Shown here in pieces: positions 56,563-64,000 of a stretch of DNA of 64,000 nucleotides. This stretch comes from Tessaracoccus antarcticus (GTDB lineage: Bacteria > Actinomycetota > Actinomycetes > Propionibacteriales > Propionibacteriaceae). The notes beneath the pieces are model-generated. The model searched no databases. It saw only the letters and a program-made list of their open reading frames with translations, and had not been told where the DNA came from. The first letter of the stretch is position 1. Each line of letters begins with the position of its first letter. The stretch spans positions 248,001-312,000 of the forward strand of contig NZ_REFW01000004.1 in assembly GCF_003688855.1 (NCBI RefSeq), in the 5' to 3' direction. The translations under genes were made by a program, and so were the position numbers.

Positions 56563-57933
56563 ATGAAGGTTCTACAAGACGTCGCCCTCATCGGGGTGTT
56601 CATCCTGATCGGCGGCACCTTCGCCGCCGCAGAGATGGCCCTGATCAGTCTGAGGGAGAGCCGGGTCAAGCAGCTTGCCAACAAGGGTAAGCGCGGCCGG
56701 GCCATCCAGCGACTCGTCGGCAACCCCAACCTGTTCCTCTCGTCCGTGCAGATCGGTGTGACGCTCTCAGGGTTTCTCTCCGCCGCATTCGGTGGCGCAA
56801 CCCTTGCCGCCAGCCTCTCCCCGGTCCTGGAATCCTGGGGGGTGCCGGCGTCGATCTCCGACCCCATGGCCCTCGTGGTGATCACGGTGATCATCTCCTA
56901 CTTCTCCATCGTCATCGGCGAATTGAGCGCCAAACGTCTCGCCATGCAGCGCGCCGAAGGTTTCGCACTGGCCCTGGCCCCGCTCGTCTCGGGCATCGCG
57001 ACGGTGGCCCGCCCCCTCATCTGGTTCCTCGGGGTCTCCACCGATGTCGTGGTGAGAATCCTCGGCGGCGACCCGTCGCTGTCCCGGGACGCCGTGACCG
57101 ACGAGGAACTGCGCGCCATGCTGAGCGACTCCTCCACGCTCGGCCGGGAGGAGCGCAGCATCCTCGACGAGGTCTTCGACGCGGGCGACAGCACCCTGCG
57201 CGAGGTGATGGTGCCACGCACCGAGGTGGACTTCCTGCCCGCAGACATGCCGATTCAGCGCGCCTACCGTGAGGTGCGGGGTGCCCCCCATTCGCGGTAC
57301 CCCGTGACCGACGGTTCGGCGGACCGCATCGTCGGCTTCCTGCATGTGCGGGATCTCATGGACCTCGACGGCGCAGCCCGCACCGGTGACCTGCGCTCCA
57401 TCGCGCGGCCCGTGCTGAGCCTTCCGGAGACCGTCAAGATCCTGCGCGCCCTCAGCTCCATGCGCACAGCAGCCTCGCACATCGCGATCGTGCGCGACGA
57501 GTACGGCGGCACCGCCGGGATCGTCACCATGGAGGACCTCGTGGAGGAACTGATCGGAGACATCACCGACGAGTACGACGTGGTCGGCGACAACGAGACC
57601 AACGAGGTGAACCGGGTTGACGGTCTCACCACCATCGAGGAGTTCGCGGAGGCCACCGGATACATCCTGCCGGAGGGGCCCTACGACACGGTTGCCGGCT
57701 ACTTCATGGCCCAACTCGGGGCCCTGCCACAGGTGGGGGACATCGTGACCGTTGCCCTGGCCCCCGTGGAAGCGGATGGCGAGCACGACGAACGGGTGGT
57801 GTTCACCCTCACCGCGGACGCACTGGATGGTCGCCGCGCCGCCTGGTTCACGCTGCGGCGGGACGGCGTGGCCGACGGCACGACCCTGGAGGGGGCCGAC
57901 GACGCAGCGTTGGGGCAGAGCGTCGATGGATGA
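56563..57933 (+). CDS. CNNM/CorC-type membrane protein (DUF21, CBS pair, CorC/HlyC domain)
   Basis: The 456-aa protein has a DUF21 membrane domain of about four helices (about 1-190; VALIGVFILIGGTFAAAEMALISL first), two CBS domains (REVMVPRTEVDFLPAD and LSLPETVKILRAL), and a C-terminal CorC_HlyC domain (EVNRVDGLTTIEEFAEATGY). Such proteins are linked to Mg/Co export, although many are labelled hemolysin-like. The ATG at 56563 has AAGGAG only 2 bases ahead, unusually close. The stop overlaps the next gene by 8 bases. Confidence 0.9.
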   Translation: MKVLQDVALIGVFILIGGTFAAAEMALISLRESRVKQLANKGKRGRAIQRLVGNPNLFLSSVQIGVTLSGFLSAAFGGATLAASLSPVLESWGVPASISDPMALVVITVIISYFSIVIGELSAKRLAMQRAEGFALALAPLVSGIATVARPLIWFLGVSTDVVVRILGGDPSLSRDAVTDEELRAMLSDSSTLGREERSILDEVFDAGDSTLREVMVPRTEVDFLPADMPIQRAYREVRGAPHSRYPVTDGSADRIVGFLHVRDLMDLDGAARTGDLRSIARPVLSLPETVKILRALSSMRTAASHIAIVRDEYGGTAGIVTMEDLVEELIGDITDEYDVVGDNETNEVNRVDGLTTIEEFAEATGYILPEGPYDTVAGYFMAQLGALPQVGDIVTVALAPVEADGEHDERVVFTLTADALDGRRAAWFTLRRDGVADGTTLEGADDAALGQSVDG

Positions 57934-59134
57934 CGGGTCCCGGCTGCTGACGAGTCCCCGCGTCGGGCCGTTGCTGACGACGGCTGTCGAGCACGCCGGG
58001 GGTGTGCTGGGGGAGTGGAAGCTCGACCACGTCGACACCAACCCCGAGCAGTCCACCACGGCCACCTACATGGCCGAGGTCACCTGGCCGTGGGGGCAGC
58101 GCTCCGAACTGTTGGGAGTCAGCGCCCGCTCCGGTGCGTTGTCACCCACCGACCGTGGCGCTGAGATCTTCGCCGACGGCACTCGGGAGGTGGCGGTGTG
58201 GCTCTACCCGAACGACCCCGACCTCCCCGGGCTTCCCAGGGCGGCGTTCGCAGACCAACTGGCAGAGATGTTCAACGCCGAGGGTGTGCTGAGCCACCCC
58301 GTGACCGCCGAGGAGTTGGCCGTCACCATGATCGGCTACCGTCCACGCAGGCGTGCCGTGGTGGAGGTCGTGGTCCGTGACTCCGGCGAGACGTTCTTCA
58401 TCAAGGTCCTGCGGGCCCGGCTCTTCGACGACGTCTTGTCCAAGCACCGCCTGTTGCTGGACGCGGGTGTCCCGGCCCCGAACGTGGCATTCGTGACCCC
58501 CGACCACCTCATGGTCACACGCAAACTTCCGGGGCAATCACTCGCCAAGGCGCTGTTCGACCCCGGCGACCCCTGCACCGCCGAACAACTGGTGGCCGCA
58601 CTGGACGCCATGCCTGAGGCCGTCACGCAGCTGGAGCGGCGGCCACCGTGGTCCGACGCCGTGGCGCACTACGCCGCCATGGTCACCCACGCCGTCCCCG
58701 AACTGGGCGCCAAGCTGCAATGGGCCGTGGAGAACATCACAGCCGGCCTGGCTGGGGTGCCCCTCGGCATCGAGGCCACACACGGGGACTTCCACGAGGG
58801 ACAGATCAGGGTTGCCGGCGGCGGCATCGTTGGCGTCCTCGACGTCGACACCATCGGCCCCGGCCGACGGGCGGATGACTTGGCCTGCCTCATGGCGCAC
58901 TTGTCCACCATCCAGCGCATGAACCCGACCCAGGAGTCCAAGGTGCGCGACCTGCTGGCCCGCTGGGTCCCTGTGTTCGACCAGCGGGTGGACCCCGTCG
59001 AGCTACGGCTGAGGACGGCGGCGGTGGTGATCAGTCTGGCCACCGGACCCTACCGGGGTCAGGAACCGCAGTGGCGGGACACGACGGCCGTCATGGTGGA
59101 CTCCGCTGTCGCGCTGGTGCGCCAGGTCATCTGA
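57926..59134 (+). CDS. Aminoglycoside phosphotransferase (APH)-fold kinase, substrate unknown
   Basis: The 402-aa protein has a family-specific N-terminal part (about 1-180, with VAVWLYPNDPDLPGL) and a C-terminal APH/protein-kinase-like core. The catalytic loop is THGDFHEGQI, and the DFG-equivalent metal motif is VLDVDTIGPGRRADDLACL. The N-terminal cap is reminiscent of maltokinase-type enzymes, but the target (sugar, choline-like or drug) cannot be named. The ATG at 57926 lies inside the end of the CBS-domain gene, so the two are cotranscribed. Confidence 0.82.
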   Translation: MDDGSRLLTSPRVGPLLTTAVEHAGGVLGEWKLDHVDTNPEQSTTATYMAEVTWPWGQRSELLGVSARSGALSPTDRGAEIFADGTREVAVWLYPNDPDLPGLPRAAFADQLAEMFNAEGVLSHPVTAEELAVTMIGYRPRRRAVVEVVVRDSGETFFIKVLRARLFDDVLSKHRLLLDAGVPAPNVAFVTPDHLMVTRKLPGQSLAKALFDPGDPCTAEQLVAALDAMPEAVTQLERRPPWSDAVAHYAAMVTHAVPELGAKLQWAVENITAGLAGVPLGIEATHGDFHEGQIRVAGGGIVGVLDVDTIGPGRRADDLACLMAHLSTIQRMNPTQESKVRDLLARWVPVFDQRVDPVELRLRTAAVVISLATGPYRGQEPQWRDTTAVMVDSAVALVRQVI

Positions 59135-59223
59135 ATGCTGCCCGTCCGGTGTGCCCGGGGGCGCAGGATGTTTCGGGAAGATAACGATTGCACCCCCAAT
59201 GGGCATGCGGTTGGGGCACGCAG

Positions 59224-59229
59224 TATGGT
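59224..59229 (+). promoter_or_regulatory. Candidate -10 box of the nucleoside importer operon
   Basis: TATGGT lies 37 bases before the GTG of the binding-protein gene; the ribosome site AGGAGG is at 59251-59256. No good -35 element is seen at the right distance. Confidence 0.35.
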
Positions 59230-59266
59230 CAGCTATCCCATAGCTCTTCCAGGAGGAACACGCATC

Positions 59267-60424
59267 GTGAAGAAGTCATTGCTGAAGCTCGCATCGGTGA
59301 TCGGAGCCAGCGCGCTCGTGCTGGCCGGTTGCGCCGAGGCCCCCAACACCACACCCGGTGAACCCACCGCTGCGGTGTCGCCCACGGACGCGACGTCCAT
59401 GGCGCCCTCCGACAGCGCGGCACCCGCTGCAGACTTCAAGGCCTGCATGGTCTCTGACGCTGGCGGCTTCGACGACAAGTCCTTCAACGAGACGGCCTAC
59501 GCCGGGCTCACGCGGGCCAAGGAAGAACTGAAGGTCGACACCGGACAGATCGAATCGAACGCCGAGAGCGACTTCGCTCCCAACGTGCAGTCGATGATCA
59601 GCGCTGACTGCGACATCGTCGTCACCGTCGGTTTCGCACTGGCCGCCGCCACGGAGGCAGCCGCCAAGCAGAACCCTGATGTGAAGTTCGCGATCGTTGA
59701 CAATGGCTCGTTCCCCGTCTCTGAGGGCTCCACCGAACTGGTTCCCAACGCCAAGGGCCTGATCTTCAACACCGCCGAGTCGTCCTTCCTGGGTGGCTAC
59801 CTGGCCGCCTCCATGAGCCAGACCGGCAAGGTCGGCACGTTCGGTGGCGCCAAGTACCCGACCGTCACCATCTTCATGGACGGCTTCGCCCAGGGCGTCG
59901 CGCACTTCAATGAGGTCAAGGGCAAGAGCGTCCAGGTCATCGGCTGGGATGCTGAGAAGCAGGACGGCCAGTTCGTCCCCGGCAACGACCCGTTCGGCAA
60001 CATCGACGGTGGCAAGAACACCGCCAACACCCTGATCGCCCAGGGCGCCGACATCATCTTCCCCGTCGCCGGTCCCGCCGGTCTCGGTGGCCTGCAGGCC
60101 GCCCAGGCATCCGGTGGCAAGGTCAACGCCATCTGGGTGGACACCGACGGCTGCATCTCGGCCGCCGAGTTCTGCCCCAGCATCGTCTCCTCGGTGTACA
60201 AGGGCATGGACATCGCCGTGTTCGACGCCATCAAGGCAGCCATGGACGGTGACTTCACCGCCGAGCCCTACGTGGGAACCCTCGAGAATGGTGGCACCGG
60301 CCTGTCCGAGTTCCACGACTTCGACGGCAAGGTCTCCGCTGAGACCAAGTCCGAGCTCGACAAGCTCAAGGCCGACATCATCGCCGGCACCATCAAGATC
60401 ACGTCGAAGGCACAGCCCAGCTGA
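59267..60424 (+). CDS. BMP-family ABC transporter substrate-binding lipoprotein (nucleoside type)
   Basis: The 385-aa lipoprotein (lipobox LAGC, Cys22; Thr/Pro/Ala-rich linker to about 60) has the Bmp/PnrA fold: KACMVSDAGGFDDKSFNETAY, DIVVTVGFALAAATEAAAKQNPDVKFAIVD (split in the family motif), GYLAASMSQTGKVGTFGGAKYP, and IFPVAGPAGLGGLQAA. Members bind purine nucleosides. The GTG has AGGAGG 10 bases ahead. It opens an operon with the ATPase and two permeases; a hairpin lies between it and the ATPase gene. Confidence 0.94.
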   Translation: MKKSLLKLASVIGASALVLAGCAEAPNTTPGEPTAAVSPTDATSMAPSDSAAPAADFKACMVSDAGGFDDKSFNETAYAGLTRAKEELKVDTGQIESNAESDFAPNVQSMISADCDIVVTVGFALAAATEAAAKQNPDVKFAIVDNGSFPVSEGSTELVPNAKGLIFNTAESSFLGGYLAASMSQTGKVGTFGGAKYPTVTIFMDGFAQGVAHFNEVKGKSVQVIGWDAEKQDGQFVPGNDPFGNIDGGKNTANTLIAQGADIIFPVAGPAGLGGLQAAQASGGKVNAIWVDTDGCISAAEFCPSIVSSVYKGMDIAVFDAIKAAMDGDFTAEPYVGTLENGGTGLSEFHDFDGKVSAETKSELDKLKADIIAGTIKITSKAQPS

Positions 60425-60440
60425 TCTGTGACTGTCAACG

Positions 60441-60479
60441 GGTGGCGGCTGGTCGGGGGAGACCCGGCCAGCCGCCACC
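60441..60479 (+). terminator. Hairpin between binding protein and ATPase genes
   Basis: GGTGGCGGCTGG and CCAGCCGCCACC form a 12-bp stem, extended by GGTC/GACC inside. No T-run follows, so it may be a partial terminator or an mRNA-stabilising structure. Confidence 0.55.
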
Positions 60480-60636
60480 GTCAGTGTCACGACGTCCTCG
60501 GGGACGACACGGCACGCGGACGGCACCACCGCGACGTTCCTTCGGGACCGTGGAAGGATGTCAGTCCTACACTCCATTCGTTTCAGGACTATTGCTACAG
60601 GATCGGCCAGCGTCGGCCGGAGGGGGAATTACAGTC

Positions 60637-62217
60637 GTGAGCACCGCCACGCACGAGGTCGCCTCGCAGGCACCCGAGGTTCTGCACCTCGACGGCATCA
60701 CCAAACGCTTCGGGTCGTTGACAGCCAACGACTCGATCACCCTGGGCCTCGTACCGGGTCGCATCCACTGCCTGCTGGGGGAGAACGGCGCCGGAAAGTC
60801 GACGCTCATGAACATCCTCTTCGGGCTGTTGCGCGCCGACGAGGGCACCATCAGCGTCGGTGGGAACGTGCTGCACCTGGAGAACCCGAAGCAGGCCATG
60901 GCCGCCGGCATCGGGATGGTGCACCAGCACTTCATGCTCATCCCCGTCTTCACGGTCGCCGAGAACATGGTGCTGGGACGTGAGCCCGGACGGTTCGGGA
61001 AACTTGACCTCAACGGCGCCCGCAAACTCGTGCGGCAACTATCCGACCGTTACCGGCTGGATGTGGACCCTGACGCGCTCGTCGAGGACCTGCCCGTCGG
61101 TATCCAGCAGCGGGTGGAAATCCTCAAGGCGCTGGCCAACGACGCCCGCTACCTGATCTTCGACGAGCCCACGGCCGTTCTCACCCCGCAGGAGATCGAC
61201 GAACTCATGGTGGTGATGCGGACGCTGCGCGACGAGGGCCGCGCCATCTGCTTCATCACGCACAAACTGCGGGAGGTGGTGGCCGTCGCCGACGACATCA
61301 CCGTGATCCGTCGCGGCAAGGTCGTCGGCGAAGCCACCCCCGACGCCAGCGAGGGCGACCTGGCTGAGCTGATGGTAGGACGCGCCGTCAACCTCACGGT
61401 CGACAAGGCGCCCCCCACGCTCGGGAAGGAGCGACTGGTCCTCACCGACTTCACCGTGGCCAACGCCGCCGGCACCATCGTGGTGGACCACCTCAACCTG
61501 ACGGTTTCGGGCGGGGAGATCGTCTGCATCGCGGGCGTCCAGGGCAACGGGCAGACGGAACTGGCCGAGGCGCTGCTGGGGACCATGGCCGTCATCCATG
61601 GCACCGCGATCCTCGACGGGGTCGACGTCACCCACATGCCGCCAAAGAAGACCATCGAGGCGGGCCTGGGTTTCGTGCCGGAGGACCGCCAGCGCGACGG
61701 GTTCGTGGGGGATTTCTCCATCGCGGAGAACCTGGTCCTCAACCGCACCACCTCCTTCTCCTCCGTCGGCAACCTGGATCTCGGCCGGATCCGCAGCAAT
61801 GCCGACGAGCGGATCGAGGAGTTCGACATCCGCACCTCCTCCCAGTCCCAGCCGGTGCGGTCCCTGTCCGGGGGAAACCAGCAGAAGGTGGTGCTGGCCA
61901 GGGAACTGTCGCGGCCGCTGAGCCTGCTCGTGGCCAACCAGCCCACCCGCGGCGTCGACGTCGGCGCCATCGAATTCCTCCACAACCGCATCGTCAAGGA
62001 GCGGGACCGCGACACGGCAGTCCTGATCGTCTCCACCGAGCTGGAGGAGGTGGAGTCGTTGGCCGACCGGATCGCCGTCATGTACCGCGGCAGGATCGTG
62101 GGGGTGGTCGAACCCGACACCCCCCGCGACGTCCTGGGCCTCATGATGGCTGGGGTTCCGTTCGAGGAAGCCGCACGCAGTGTCGAGAAGAGCAGGACGG
62201 AGCACGCTGATGTCTGA
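60637..62217 (+). CDS. Nucleoside ABC transporter ATP-binding protein (fused two-domain)
   Basis: The 526-aa protein has two ATPase domains as in sugar and BMP-type importers. Domain 1 carries Walker A GENGAGKST (48-56) but a degenerate signature LPVGIQQRVEIL. Domain 2 has a degenerate Walker A (GVQGNGQTE) and a good signature LSGGNQQKVVLAREL. This mixed pattern is normal for the family. The GTG start has GGAGGGGG about 8 bases ahead. Its 3' end overlaps the first permease gene by 8 bases. Confidence 0.94.
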   Translation: MSTATHEVASQAPEVLHLDGITKRFGSLTANDSITLGLVPGRIHCLLGENGAGKSTLMNILFGLLRADEGTISVGGNVLHLENPKQAMAAGIGMVHQHFMLIPVFTVAENMVLGREPGRFGKLDLNGARKLVRQLSDRYRLDVDPDALVEDLPVGIQQRVEILKALANDARYLIFDEPTAVLTPQEIDELMVVMRTLRDEGRAICFITHKLREVVAVADDITVIRRGKVVGEATPDASEGDLAELMVGRAVNLTVDKAPPTLGKERLVLTDFTVANAAGTIVVDHLNLTVSGGEIVCIAGVQGNGQTELAEALLGTMAVIHGTAILDGVDVTHMPPKKTIEAGLGFVPEDRQRDGFVGDFSIAENLVLNRTTSFSSVGNLDLGRIRSNADERIEEFDIRTSSQSQPVRSLSGGNQQKVVLARELSRPLSLLVANQPTRGVDVGAIEFLHNRIVKERDRDTAVLIVSTELEEVESLADRIAVMYRGRIVGVVEPDTPRDVLGLMMAGVPFEEAARSVEKSRTEHADV

Positions 62218-63433
62218 GGAACTCGTCGAGGAGAAGATGATGCCGGCCACGCCGGCACCGGTCCCTGCCAGGGCCCCAGCCTCCCGTCGGTGGGTGAGCC
62301 TGGTTGTCACCCTCATCTCGTTCGTCCTCGCCTTCGTGACCGGCGCCATCGTCATGGTGGTGGCCGACCCGGAGGTCCTGGGCAAATTCGCGTACTTCTT
62401 CAACGCCCCCGGCGACGCCCTCGGCGCGTCGTGGGACAAGATTTCCACGGCCTACTCCGCGCTGCTGCGGGGGTCCGTGGGGTCCTGGCTCGCCATCACC
62501 GAGACGACGGCGCAGGCGGCGCCCCTCATCTGTGCAGGCCTGGGAGTGGCCCTGGCCTTTCGAGCTGGGCTCTTCAACATCGGTGCCCAGGGCCAGGCCA
62601 TCTGGGGTGCAATCTTCGGTGCCTGGATCGGCTTCACCATCAAGGGCCTCCCCTGGTTCATCCACATCCCCATCGCGCTTGCGTTGGCGATGGTGTTTGG
62701 TGCGCTCTGGGGGGCCATCGCCGGTTTCCTGAAGGCCAAGACGGGTGCCCACGAGGTCATCGTCACGATCATGCTGAACTACATCGCTTTGTACATGCTG
62801 CAGTTCCTGCTGACCACCCCGATGCTGCAGCAGCCGGGGCGCTCCGACCCCATCTCGTCCGTGGTCGAGTTCTCCGCCACCATGCCCCGGCTCGCCGGGA
62901 CGCGGCTCACCCTGGGCTTCTTCATCGCCCTGGCAGCGGCTGTCGCCGTGTGGTGGCTGCTGGAGCGCACCACGCTCGGCTTCCGGATCCGTGCGGTGGG
63001 CCTCAACCCGCACGCCGCGGCCACGGCTGGCATGAGTGTCTCGAGGACCACCATCGTGGCCATGGCCATCGCCGGCAGCCTGGCCGGCCTGGCGGGGGCG
63101 CAGGCGGTTCTCACGCCGACCCTGCTGACGGGTTTCCCCACCCAGCTGTCGCTGGGCATCGTCGGCACCGTCGGCTTTGACGCCATCACCGTGGCGCTGC
63201 TCGGTCGGTCAAGACCCCTTGGCGTGGTCCTGGCCGGGCTACTCTTCGGCGCCCTCAAGGCCGGAGGTCTCACCATGGCCGCCGAGGCGCAGACACCGTC
63301 GGACCTCACCAACCTCATCCAGGCGCTCATCGTGTTGTTCGTTGCGGCGCCCGCATTCGTCCTCTGGCTCGTACCCGGTCTCCGGGAAAAGCGGCCAGGC
63401 GCCGACATCACTGCAAAGGCGGCCACGGCATGA
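62210..63433 (+). CDS. Nucleoside ABC transporter permease (BPD_transp_2)
   Basis: The 407-aa integral membrane protein has about ten helices, including LVVTLISFVLAFVTGAIVMVVA, and the family motifs GLGVALAFRAGLFNIGAQGQ and KAKTGAHEVIVTIMLNYIAL. The substrate-channel region is GFDAITVALLGRSRPLGVVLAGLLFGALKAG. The ATG starts inside the ATPase gene and the stop overlaps the second permease (ATGA). Confidence 0.94.
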   Translation: MSEELVEEKMMPATPAPVPARAPASRRWVSLVVTLISFVLAFVTGAIVMVVADPEVLGKFAYFFNAPGDALGASWDKISTAYSALLRGSVGSWLAITETTAQAAPLICAGLGVALAFRAGLFNIGAQGQAIWGAIFGAWIGFTIKGLPWFIHIPIALALAMVFGALWGAIAGFLKAKTGAHEVIVTIMLNYIALYMLQFLLTTPMLQQPGRSDPISSVVEFSATMPRLAGTRLTLGFFIALAAAVAVWWLLERTTLGFRIRAVGLNPHAAATAGMSVSRTTIVAMAIAGSLAGLAGAQAVLTPTLLTGFPTQLSLGIVGTVGFDAITVALLGRSRPLGVVLAGLLFGALKAGGLTMAAEAQTPSDLTNLIQALIVLFVAAPAFVLWLVPGLREKRPGADITAKAATA

Positions 63434-64000
63434 GCACCCCAGTCATCGTCAACAACACTGCCGCGGGAACCCCGCCGCCGGCGTTGCGCAAGGTGGAGGC
63501 CCGGGAGAACCGCATCCAGCGGCTCTCCACGGGAGTCCTGCTCGCCGTCATCGGGCTCATGCTGGTGTGGGGCACGTTCGGTACCGCGGGTGACGCAAAG
63601 ATCGCCCTGTCCGACGCGTTCGACGCCGTCCAGTTGCCCACCATCGTCCTCCCGGGCGCCGTGACGGTGGCGCTGTGCGCGGTCCTGGTCCTGGGGGCGG
63701 CCCTCGCCTACCTCTCGGGGAGGTTCAACAAGCGCGCCATGACCATCGCCGGAGTCGTCGGTGGTGTCGCGCTCCTCATCGGTTTCATCACCTGGGCCGC
63801 CGCAGGCAGCATGGCCGTCTTCACCATGACGAATCAGTTGCAAGGCACCCTGGCCGTTGCCACCCCGCTCGTGTTCGGTGCGCTGTGTGGGGCACTGTCC
63901 GAACGTGCAGGTGTGGTCAACATCGCCATCGAGGGCCAGTTCCTGACGGCGGCCTTCGCCGGCGCCATCACCGGATCGCTCACCAAGTCACTGCTGGCCG
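63430..64000 (+). CDS. Second nucleoside ABC transporter permease, N-terminal part (3' truncated by window)
   Basis: The frame is open from the ATG at 63430 to the window end (190 codons). Three or four hydrophobic segments lead to FGALCGALSERAGVVNIAIEGQFLTAAFAGA, the BPD_transp_2 motif that defines the partner permease of this importer class. The start overlaps the previous stop by 4 bases. With the upstream genes it completes the binding protein / ATPase / two-permease set. Confidence 0.93.
   Translation, partial: MSTPVIVNNTAAGTPPPALRKVEARENRIQRLSTGVLLAVIGLMLVWGTFGTAGDAKIALSDAFDAVQLPTIVLPGAVTVALCAVLVLGAALAYLSGRFNKRAMTIAGVVGGVALLIGFITWAAAGSMAVFTMTNQLQGTLAVATPLVFGALCGALSERAGVVNIAIEGQFLTAAFAGAITGSLTKSLLA

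Overview
The window is a high-G+C actinobacterial chromosome segment (about two thirds G+C by eye). Actinobacterial features include PspC-domain proteins, a DrrAB exporter, a PerM-like division protein, GuaB3 beside GuaB, a separate groES-groEL operon under CIRCE control and many leaderless starts. Gene content fits the Propionibacteriaceae (Tessaracoccus/Arachnia-like), but the genus cannot be settled from the sequence alone. Almost everything is chromosomal core. The only intact mobile element is one IS481-family insertion.

Layout. 1-6.3 kb: the 3' end of a photolyase gene, glmS, a lipoprotein, acpS-nnrD and an MgtA-like mannosyltransferase. 6.3-10.6 kb: a divergent copper-chaperone lipoprotein / Tat-exported DyP peroxidase pair, then a DEAD-box RNA helicase with a long leader and a repetitive disordered N-terminus. 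10.6-14.1 kb: a tightly overlapping t6A cluster (GNAT-TsaE fusion, tsaB, rimI, tsaD, TPR gene). 14.1-15.7 kb: a divergent S4-domain protein and a THUMP-like methyltransferase. 15.9-22.3 kb: a peptide-type ABC importer whose binding-protein gene is separated from the permeases by a strong terminator. 22.3-24.7 kb: groES-groEL with two CIRCE operators. 25.1-29.7 kb: guaB, guaB3, chorismate mutase, an FAD oxidoreductase and an SRPBCC protein. 29.8-31.6 kb: a DrrAB-type ABC exporter. 31.7-34.9 kb: cysK-cysE divergent from guaA. 34.9-39.4 kb: an envelope-stress-like block with three PspC-domain proteins, one being the sensor kinase of a two-component system, plus small membrane proteins. 39.4-44.3 kb: cardiolipin synthase-like protein, PcrA, and an IS481-family element inserted exactly at the pcrA stop codon. 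44.4-51.1 kb: M23 peptidase, sucCD, a large membrane-anchored protein and PerM-like protein. 51.1-56.5 kb: purine/one-carbon genes purN, purH, folD and purU with mdh. 56.6-59.1 kb: a CBS-domain membrane protein and an APH-fold kinase. 59.3-64 kb: a BMP-type nucleoside ABC importer, cut off by the window end.

How the genes fit together: nucleotide metabolism recurs (guaA, guaB, guaB3, purN, purH, purU, folD and probably the BMP importer). The t6A cluster and the RNA helicase serve translation and RNA metabolism. The PspC block, cardiolipin synthase-like protein, M23 peptidase, PerM and MgtA act at the envelope.

The least expected signals lie between or beneath the genes. A recurring TANNNT box sits 6-9 bases before the start codon of twelve genes, implying leaderless transcripts. 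A REP-like dispersed repeat occurs in three intergenic regions. The IS481 transposase takes its stop codon from the duplicated target. I found no CRISPR array, tRNA, rRNA, prophage or convincing wholly new system.
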